NCBI RefSeq assembly: GCF_004361735.1
Contig: NZ_SNVV01000003.1
Span: 62,001 to 126,000, forward strand
From: Azoarcus indigens
GTDB taxonomy: Bacteria > Pseudomonadota > Gammaproteobacteria > Burkholderiales > Rhodocyclaceae
Direction: 5' to 3'
Length of the DNA: 64,000 nucleotides
The notes under the pieces are model-generated. The model was not told the origin of the DNA and searched no databases. It saw only the letters and a program-made list of their open reading frames with translations. The position numbers and the translations under genes are program-made. This document shows, one piece after another, positions 56,467-64,000 of the stretch; positions within the stretch are counted from its first letter, which is position 1; the number at the start of each line of letters is the position of its first letter.

Positions 56467-58565
56467 GGCGCTGCCTCCGTCTGCGGCGGGGACGCCGGCG
56501 CGAAATCCAGCAGGTCGGCGCCCTCCTCGACCTGCTCGCCCACCCGGTAACGCAGCCGCTTCACCACGCCGGCTGCAGGCGCGACGATGGTGTGCTCCAT
56601 CTTCATCGCCTCCAGCACCAGCAGCGGCGCGCCCTTGCCAACGCTGGCCTCCTCTTCCGCCAGCACCTCAATCACCTTGCCCGGCATCGGCGCCCGCAGG
56701 TGCCCGTCGCCACCCTCCTCCCGCCGCTCGCCAGCGTGTTGCAGCGGCGACAGGAAGCTCAGTTGCCAACTGCGACCAAGCAGGAAAAGCGTGCGGTGCT
56801 CGCCGTCGGCGATGACCTTCGCCTTCAGCCTGATGCCGTTCAGCGTCACCGCCAGTTGGCCCGCTGCGCTGGCAGCGACTTCGGCGCGGATTTCCCTGCC
56901 CGCCAGCCGCAGCAGGTAGGCCGCCGGGCCGCGATTCGTCACCTCGATCTGCATCGCCTCGGCATCACCCTCGGAAGGCGACGCCGGCTGCGCGCGGAAG
57001 CCGAAGCGACGGCAAGCCTCCGCATTCATCCGCCAGCCATCGCAGGCGTGCCAGGGCGAGGCTGGTTCGGCGCTGCGGCTGGCCAAGGCTGCCGCTTCCG
57101 TCTGTTGACGCAGCAGTTCGTCCAGGGCGGCGACGCACCAGGCTTCGTCCGGCACCGGCTCGGCGGCGGGAAAGAGCCAGGCCTGTTCCCGCTCTATCAG
57201 GCCGGTATCCAGGTCGCCGGCGGCGAAGGACGGACTGGCGACCAGCCGCCCGAGGAAGTCGACGTTGTTGGCGACACCGGCCACCTGCAGATCCGCCAGC
57301 GCTTGCCGCATCCGTGCCAGCGCGCGGGCGCGGCTGTCCTCCGCCAGCCCTGCGCCGGCGGCCGTGCCTTCATCCCAGACGATGAGCTTGGCGATCATCG
57401 GGTCGTAATGCGGGCCGAGCTCGTCGCCCTGCTCCACGCCGGCATCCAGCCGCACATGGCGGCTCTGCGCCGGCAGGGCCAGGTGCTGCAGGCGGCCGGT
57501 GGCGGGCAGGAAGCCCCGCGCCGGGTCCTCGGCGTAGATGCGGGCCTCCAGCGCGTGGCCGCGGATGCGCAGCCCGGACTGCGCCAGCGGCAGCGGCTCG
57601 CCGGCCGCCACCCGCAGCTGCCATTCGACCAGGTCCAGGCCGGTGATCATCTCGGTCACCGGGTGCTCCACCTGCAGCCGGGTGTTCATCTCCATGAAGT
57701 AAAAAGGCCCACCGCGCAGGAAATCCTCCCCGGCGATGAACTCCACCGTGCCGGCGCCGACGTAGCCCACCGCCCGGGCCGCCTCCACCGCGGCGCGGCC
57801 CATCTCGGCGCGACGTTCGGCGCTCATGCCCGGCGCTGGCGCTTCCTCCAGTACCTTCTGGTGGCGGCGCTGAACCGAGCAGTCGCGCTCGAACAGATGC
57901 ACATAGTTGCCGTGGTGGTCGCCGAACACCTGGATCTCGATATGGCGCGGCCGCGTCAGATAGCGCTCCAGCAGCACATGCGCACTGCCGAAGCTGGCCG
58001 CCGCCTCGCGCTGGCAGGCGGCCAGCGCGGCGGCGAAATCCGCGCTGCGCTCCACCCGGCGCATGCCCTTGCCGCCGCCACCGGCTGCGGCCTTGATCAG
58101 CAGCGGATAGCCGATGGCGTCCGCCTGCGCCTGCAGGTGGGCGGGCGATTGCTCATCGCCGTGGTAGCCGGGCGCCAGCGGCACGCCGGCCCGCTGCATC
58201 AGCTTCTTGGCTTCGGACTTGGAGCCCATGGCCTGGATGGCGGCGGCTGGCGGGCCGATGAAGACGAGGCCGGCGGCCTCGCAGGCGGTGCAGAAACCGG
58301 CGTTCTCCGACAGGAAGCCGTAGCCGGGGTGGATGGCCTGGGCGCCGCTGGCGAGCGCGGCGGCAATGATGCGGTCCCCGGCGAGGTAGCTCTCCCGCGC
58401 CGGCGCCGGGCCGATGCGCCGCGCCTCGTCGGCCAGCCGCACATGGCGGGCGCCGGCGTCCGCGTCGGAGTACACCGCCACGGTGCCGATACCCATGCGC
58501 CTGGCCGTGCGGATGACGCGGCAGGCGATCTCTCCCCGGTTGGCGATCAGGATCTTGTTGAACAT
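56463..58565 (-). CDS. liuD: 3-methylcrotonyl-CoA carboxylase, biotin (alpha) subunit
   Basis: 700 aa from the ATG at 58565 (MFNKILIANRGEIA) with GGAG 7 nt upstream; the longer open frame upstream is antisense overlap. Biotin carboxylase domain (about 1-445) with the Gly-rich ATP loop AAAGGGGKGMR and the EMNTRLQVEHPVTE active-site motif. A linker (BT-type) domain and the C-terminal biotin carboxyl carrier domain with EAMKMEH follow; the biotinyl-Lys is near residue 653. With the beta subunit it carboxylates 3-methylcrotonyl-CoA to 3-methylglutaconyl-CoA. A DUF4126 gene separates it from liuC. Confidence 0.95.
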   Translation of the reverse strand: MFNKILIANRGEIACRVIRTARRMGIGTVAVYSDADAGARHVRLADEARRIGPAPARESYLAGDRIIAAALASGAQAIHPGYGFLSENAGFCTACEAAGLVFIGPPAAAIQAMGSKSEAKKLMQRAGVPLAPGYHGDEQSPAHLQAQADAIGYPLLIKAAAGGGGKGMRRVERSADFAAALAACQREAAASFGSAHVLLERYLTRPRHIEIQVFGDHHGNYVHLFERDCSVQRRHQKVLEEAPAPGMSAERRAEMGRAAVEAARAVGYVGAGTVEFIAGEDFLRGGPFYFMEMNTRLQVEHPVTEMITGLDLVEWQLRVAAGEPLPLAQSGLRIRGHALEARIYAEDPARGFLPATGRLQHLALPAQSRHVRLDAGVEQGDELGPHYDPMIAKLIVWDEGTAAGAGLAEDSRARALARMRQALADLQVAGVANNVDFLGRLVASPSFAAGDLDTGLIEREQAWLFPAAEPVPDEAWCVAALDELLRQQTEAAALASRSAEPASPWHACDGWRMNAEACRRFGFRAQPASPSEGDAEAMQIEVTNRGPAAYLLRLAGREIRAEVAASAAGQLAVTLNGIRLKAKVIADGEHRTLFLLGRSWQLSFLSPLQHAGERREEGGDGHLRAPMPGKVIEVLAEEEASVGKGAPLLVLEAMKMEHTIVAPAAGVVKRLRYRVGEQVEEGADLLDFAPASPPQTEAAP

Positions 58566-58585
58566 CCGCTTTCTCCTGCGCAGGC

Positions 58586-59254
58586 TCAGGCCGCCGCCGG
58601 CCGCGGCCGGAACAGCCGGCGGATGAAGCGCCACAGCGTCATGATCAGGGCCAGCGCCAGCAGCAGGAACACCGCCAATCCGGCGAGGAACCACAGCGGC
58701 TGATGCAGCAGCGCCCACAGGCCGCCGAGGAAGAGCGCGTCCTCGCCCAGCGAGGCGCCGATATTGCTGGCCGGCTCCGGCGAAGTGTTGATCGCGGCGC
58801 GGGCGCCGGCCTTGGCGAGATGGGTGCCGGCCGCCAGCGTGCCGCCGGCCAGCGCGGCCGCCACCTGCATGGCGCCGCCCTGGTCGCCCATCACCGCCGC
58901 GGCCAGCGCGGCGCCGGCCGGGATGCGGATGAAGGTGTGCAGCGCGTCCCACAGCGAATCCAGCCAGGGCAGCTTGTCGACGAAGAACTCGGTGACCAGC
59001 ATCAGCGCCGATAGCCCCAACACCAGCGGATGGCTCAGCACCTCCAGTTCGCCGGGTAGCTGCACGCCGCCGAAGCGCCCCAGCGCGCCGAGGGCGAACA
59101 CCAGCGCATAGAGCCGCAGCCCGCTCGCCCAGCCGATGCCGGCGGCCAGCGTCGCCAGCGAGGCGAGGTCCAGCGGCAAATCGCGCCAGTCCAGCAGTGG
59201 CGTCAGGCCCTGCAAGGTGCTGCCTAGGCTGCCCAGGTCGCTCAGGCTGTCCAT
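58586..59254 (-). CDS. DUF4126 integral membrane protein inside the liu operon
   Basis: 222 aa from the ATG at 59254, 10 nt after liuC. Strongly hydrophobic with about five or six membrane segments: ASLATLAAGIGWASGLRLYA, HPLVLGLSALMLVTEFFVD, AALAAAVMGDQGGAMQVAAA, and the C-terminal pair LWALLHQPLWFLAGLAVFLL and LALALIMTLWRF, ending in an Arg-rich tail (RRLFRPRP). Motifs DKLPWLDSLWDALHTFIRIP and GTHLAKAGARAAINTSPEP fit DUF4126. Function unknown. Its place between liuC and liuD, only 20 nt before liuD, implies co-expression with leucine degradation, perhaps in transport or envelope homeostasis. Confidence 0.85.
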   Translation of the reverse strand: MDSLSDLGSLGSTLQGLTPLLDWRDLPLDLASLATLAAGIGWASGLRLYALVFALGALGRFGGVQLPGELEVLSHPLVLGLSALMLVTEFFVDKLPWLDSLWDALHTFIRIPAGAALAAAVMGDQGGAMQVAAALAGGTLAAGTHLAKAGARAAINTSPEPASNIGASLGEDALFLGGLWALLHQPLWFLAGLAVFLLLALALIMTLWRFIRRLFRPRPAAA

Positions 59255-59264
59255 GCCGCTGCCC

Positions 59265-60065
59265 TCATTCTCCTGCCCCACCCTTCGACACCCAACTCGG
59301 CGGGCGCTTGGCGAGAAAGGCGGCCAGCCCTTCCTGCGCCTCCGGCGTGGTGCGCAGTTCGGCGATGCGGCAGGCGCTGTCCTCTGCCACCGCCTCATCT
59401 ACCGCCCGCCTGGCCACCGCGCGGATCAGCGCCTTGGCCGCCGCTTGCGCCTTCGGCCCGCCCTGCAGCAAAGCGGCGGTGATCTCCGCTACCCGGGCGT
59501 CCAGCGCCGCATCCTCCACCACTTCATGGACCAGCCCGAGCCGGGCTGCCTGCACGGCCGGAAGCCGCTCCGCGCTGAGGAAGTAGCGGCTGGCCTGACG
59601 CTCGCCGATGGCGCGGATCACGTAGGGGCTGATCGCTGCCGGGATGATGCCGAGGCGCACCTCCGAGGTGGCGAACATTGCGCTCTCGCCAGCAATGCAG
59701 ATGTCGCAGGCGGCCGCCAGCCCCATGCCGCCGCCCAGCGCCGCGCCCTGCACCCGGGCGAGGGTGGGTTTGCGCAACTCGGCCAGGGTGCGCAGCATGC
59801 CGGTGAGTTTGCGTGCGTCCGCCAGGTTGTCCGCCGGGCTGGCCTGGCCGGCGGCTTTCATCCAGTTGAGGTCGGCACCGGCGGAAAAGCTCTTGCCGCG
59901 GCCGGCGAGCACCAGCAGGCGCACGCCCTCGTCCTCCTCCAGCGCGCGGCAGGCGGCGTCCAGCTCGGCGATCAAGCGGGCGTTGAAGGCGTTGTGCACC
60001 TCGGGGCGGTTCATCCACAGGGTGGCGACGGCGCCTTCCCTCACGATCTCCAGCGTTTCGTACAT
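59265..60065 (-). CDS. liuC: Methylglutaconyl-CoA hydratase (enoyl-CoA hydratase family)
   Basis: 266 aa, crotonase superfamily. Contains the CoA/oxyanion-hole region GKSFSAGADLNWMK and VQGAALGGGMGLAAACDICI, then FATSEVRLGIIPAAISPYVI. By operon position it hydrates 3-methylglutaconyl-CoA to HMG-CoA, which liuE then cleaves; the family alone would not set substrate. It lies 9 nt after liuB. Complete and of normal length. Confidence 0.92.
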   Translation of the reverse strand: MYETLEIVREGAVATLWMNRPEVHNAFNARLIAELDAACRALEEDEGVRLLVLAGRGKSFSAGADLNWMKAAGQASPADNLADARKLTGMLRTLAELRKPTLARVQGAALGGGMGLAAACDICIAGESAMFATSEVRLGIIPAAISPYVIRAIGERQASRYFLSAERLPAVQAARLGLVHEVVEDAALDARVAEITAALLQGGPKAQAAAKALIRAVARRAVDEAVAEDSACRIAELRTTPEAQEGLAAFLAKRPPSWVSKGGAGE

Positions 60066-60074
60066 GCGCGCCTC

Positions 60075-61682
<1,608 letters not shown>

Positions 61683-61772
61683 GCGCGGCCCCCCGTTACT
61701 GCCGCGGCCGTAGCGCGGCCGCAGCAGTCCGGCAGCCTCGCCCCTGATAGTCGCATCGGCTGCATCCGCATC

Positions 61773-62951
61773 TCAGGCCGTCTCCGCGAACAGCTCGCGG
61801 CCGATCAGCATCCGCCGGATCTCGCTCGTGCCGGCGCCGATCTCGTACAGCTTGGCGTCGCGCCACAGGCGGCCCACCGGATACTCGTTGGTGTAGCCGA
61901 CGCCGCCCAGGGCCTGGATGGCCTCGCCCGCCATCCAGGTGGCCTTCTCCGCCGCGTACAGGATGGCGCCGGCGGCGTCCTTGCGCAGCGTGCGGGCATG
62001 CGCCGCGCTGTCGCAGGCGCGGCCGACCGCGTAGACGTAGGCACGGGTCGCCATCCAGGTGGAGTACATGTCGGCGAGCTTGCCCTGCATCAGCTGGAAC
62101 TCGCCTATCGGTTGGCCGAACTGCTTGCGCTCATGGAGATAGGGCAGCACCACGTCCATGCAGGCGGCCATGATGCCCAGCGGGCCGCCGCACAGCACCG
62201 CGCGTTCGTAGTCCAGGCCGCTCATCAGCACCCGGGCGCCCTGGCCGACGCCGCCGAGCACGTTCTCGTCTGGCACTTCCACATCGTCGAAGAACAGCGG
62301 ATAGGTGTTGGAGCCGCGCATGCCCAGCTTGTCCAGGTGCTTACCGTGGCTGAAGCCCTTCATGCCCTGCTCGACGATGAAGGCGGTGAGGCCGGCCTTG
62401 CCGGTGGCGCCGGCGTCATCGCTGCGGGCATAAACGACCAGGACGTCGGCGTCGCCGCCATTGGTGATCCACATCTTGCTGCCGTTGAGGCGGTAGCGGT
62501 CGCCGACCCTGTCGGCGCGCAGCTGCATCGCCATCACGTCCGAGCCGGCGCCCGGCTCGGACATCGCCAGCGCGCCGACCTGCTCGCCGGCAATCAGCCC
62601 CGGCAGGTAGCGGCGCTTCTGGGCCTCGCTGCCGTTGCGGCGGATCTGGTTGATGCACAGATTGGAGTGGGCGCCGTAGGACAGGCCCACCGCGGCCGAG
62701 GCGCGCGACACCTCCTCCAGCGCCACGACGTGCGCGAGGTAGCCCAGCCCGGCGCCGCCGTACGCCTCCTCGGCGGTGATGCCGTGCAGCCCCAGGCTGC
62801 CGAGCTTGCGCCAGAGGTCGGCGGGGAAGCGGTTCTCGCGGTCGATCTCGGCCGCACGCGGCGCAATCTCTTCGGCGGCGAAGCGCCGCACGCTGTCGCG
62901 CAGCGCCTCCACCGTGTCGCCGAGCTGGAAGTCCAGGCTGGGAATCTGCAT
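61773..62951 (-). CDS. liuA: Isovaleryl-CoA dehydrogenase
   Basis: 392 aa from the ATG at 62951, set by AGGAGG about 8 nt upstream; the much longer open frame is only antisense to the AraC gene. Acyl-CoA dehydrogenase fold with FAD-binding signatures [20 protein letters not shown] (about 127-146) and [20 protein letters not shown] near the C-terminus. The catalytic Glu at 249 sits in [15 protein letters not shown], the alpha-G position typical of isovaleryl-CoA dehydrogenases rather than short-chain enzymes. It oxidises isovaleryl-CoA to 3-methylcrotonyl-CoA, passing electrons to ETF. First gene of the liu operon, divergent from the AraC-type regulator with 147 bp between. Confidence 0.96.
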   Translation of the reverse strand: MQIPSLDFQLGDTVEALRDSVRRFAAEEIAPRAAEIDRENRFPADLWRKLGSLGLHGITAEEAYGGAGLGYLAHVVALEEVSRASAAVGLSYGAHSNLCINQIRRNGSEAQKRRYLPGLIAGEQVGALAMSEPGAGSDVMAMQLRADRVGDRYRLNGSKMWITNGGDADVLVVYARSDDAGATGKAGLTAFIVEQGMKGFSHGKHLDKLGMRGSNTYPLFFDDVEVPDENVLGGVGQGARVLMSGLDYERAVLCGGPLGIMAACMDVVLPYLHERKQFGQPIGEFQLMQGKLADMYSTWMATRAYVYAVGRACDSAAHARTLRKDAAGAILYAAEKATWMAGEAIQALGGVGYTNEYPVGRLWRDAKLYEIGAGTSEIRRMLIGRELFAETA

Positions 62952-63098
62952 CGCGCTCTCCTCCTCGTTCCGGTGCGAGGGCCTCGCCTGCAAGCGCTTG
63001 CGCGTGGCGGCGGACCATGCTCGCAGCCTAGTCGCACGCAGGCCGCGCGCAGGGCCAAAGAGGTTGCAAATCGTGCCAGCCGGTCTAGCATGCGGCGG

Positions 63099-64000
63099 AT
63101 GATGGATACCGCCCCCCGCTCGCCGCCCCCGCCGCTCGCCCAGGACCCGAGGCTGGGCGTGGCCGCCACGCCCATGGCCTTCATATGCGCCATCGCCGAC
63201 GCCTACCGGCTGCGTGGCCTGTCTCCGGCAAAGGCGCTCACACTGGCACATATCGCGCCGCAGCAACTGCAGCAGGAGGAAGCGTGCGTCACCGCACTGC
63301 AGCTGGAGTTGATGTCCGCCGCCGCGATGCAGGAGCTGGACGACGAAGCGCTGGGCTGGTTCTCGCGCCGCCTGCCCTGGGGCAGCTACGGCATGCTGTG
63401 CCGCGCCTCGCTGGGCGCGGCCGACCTCGGGCTGGCGATCCGGCGCTGGTGCCGCCATCACCGCCTGCTTACCGAAGATGTATCGATGCGGCTGGAGACT
63501 GCCGATGGCCGCGCCACCCTCAGCCTGCACAGGACTGCCGAGCCGCCCGGCCTCAGCGCCGGCATGCGCGAGTTCTGCAGCCTTGCCTTGCTGCGCTACC
63601 TGCTGGGCTATGCCTGCTGGGCGGTGGACTCCCGCATCGTGCTGCAGGGCGCGGGCCTTCCCTTCTCGCCGCCGGCGCATGCCGGGGTCTATCCCCTGCT
63701 CTTCTCTTGCCCGGTGCGCTTCGACCAGGCCTGCGCCTGGGTGAGCTTCGACGCCGATTACCTTGCGCTGCCGCTGCGCCGCGACTCCCGCGCGCTGGAC
63801 CTGATGCTGAAGCGCGCCCTGCCGCTCACCGTGCTGCAGTACCGCCGCGATCGCCTGCTGGTGCAGCGTGTGCGCGAAGCCCTGCGGGCGCAGACCGCCG
63901 ACCTCGGCAGTCAGGGACTCACCGCCGAAGCCATCGCCAGCCGCCTCAACCTCTCCAGTCGCACGCTGCACCGCCAGTTGCGGGAGGAAGGCGCCTCGCT
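63099..64000 (+). CDS. AraC-family regulator with arabinose-binding-like N-domain, truncated by the window end
   Basis: About 300 codons with no stop before the window ends. In-frame ATGs at 63090, 63099 and 63102; I take 63099/63102. An N-terminal ligand-binding domain of the OruR/ArgR-type AraC class spans about residues 25-225 ([20 protein letters not shown], then [20 protein letters not shown]). The first helix-turn-helix of the AraC domain begins near residue 275 ([20 protein letters not shown]) and is cut. It is divergent from liuA, so it probably controls the liu operon. A possible promoter TTGCAA-N16-TAGCAT just before 63092 would place the transcript start at or near the ATG, making a leaderless mRNA or a slightly later start possible. 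Confidence 0.85.
   Translation, partial: MMDTAPRSPPPPLAQDPRLGVAATPMAFICAIADAYRLRGLSPAKALTLAHIAPQQLQQEEACVTALQLELMSAAAMQELDDEALGWFSRRLPWGSYGMLCRASLGAADLGLAIRRWCRHHRLLTEDVSMRLETADGRATLSLHRTAEPPGLSAGMREFCSLALLRYLLGYACWAVDSRIVLQGAGLPFSPPAHAGVYPLLFSCPVRFDQACAWVSFDADYLALPLRRDSRALDLMLKRALPLTVLQYRRDRLLVQRVREALRAQTADLGSQGLTAEAIASRLNLSSRTLHRQLREEGAS

Overview
The window is about 64 kb of very GC-rich (roughly 70% by eye), gene-dense proteobacterial chromosome. Gene content fits a betaproteobacterium or a Pseudomonas-like gammaproteobacterium: a leucine/isovalerate (liu) operon beside an AraC-type regulator, a type II secretion system with a lipoprotein secretin, FecI/FecR signalling, and giant two-partner secretion (TPS) exoproteins. 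I saw no tRNA, rRNA, CRISPR array, complete insertion sequence or phage. Almost everything from 1 to 63 kb is on the minus strand, so gene order is read from high to low coordinates.

Layout. (1) 1-7.3 kb, minus strand: a TpsB transporter with POTRA domains, a DUF2341-LamG-ExbB fusion, ExbD, a TonB-like protein, a putative porin, a periplasmic coiled-coil protein, and the start of another exported protein. (2) 7.6-8.0 kb, plus strand: a small exported protein. (3) 8.2-25.3 kb: module A, transcribed as VreA-like signalling protein, ECF sigma, FecR-type anti-sigma, a 4533-aa TPS exoprotein, then a second ECF sigma. (4) 25.4-38.6 kb: a Phd-antitoxin/transposase-domain fusion, gspC, the divergent gspHIJ, a DING/PstS-like phosphate-binding protein, and gspG-K-L-M-D-E-F. 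(5) 38.8-55.3 kb: module B, the same five genes as module A in the same order, with a 4375-aa exoprotein. (6) 55.5-63 kb: liuE, liuD, a DUF4126 gene, liuC, liuB, liuA, and a divergent, truncated AraC regulator.

From recall of the literature, regions 1-5 resemble the Pseudomonas aeruginosa PUMA3 (vreAIR) / hxc / pdtA-pdtB-exbB2D2 region, which answers phosphate starvation. The sequence supports that reading. There are PhoB-box-like promoters ahead of both vreA-like genes, a DING-like phosphate-binding protein next to the T2SS, a VAGC lipobox on the secretin, and barrel-less VreA-like proteins. New relative to that picture, as I recall it, is the duplication of the whole signalling-exoprotein module around the T2SS, with an extra ECF sigma after each giant gene and only one TpsB in view for two exoproteins.

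Proposed logic (inference): phosphate limitation, through PhoB, switches on the two vreA-sigma-fecR operons and probably the DING gene and gspHIJ. The released sigma factors then drive the giant exoproteins and perhaps the T2SS. The TonB-ExbB-ExbD set with its lectin-like periplasmic module supplies energy or a signal at the envelope. The liu operon is separate leucine catabolism.
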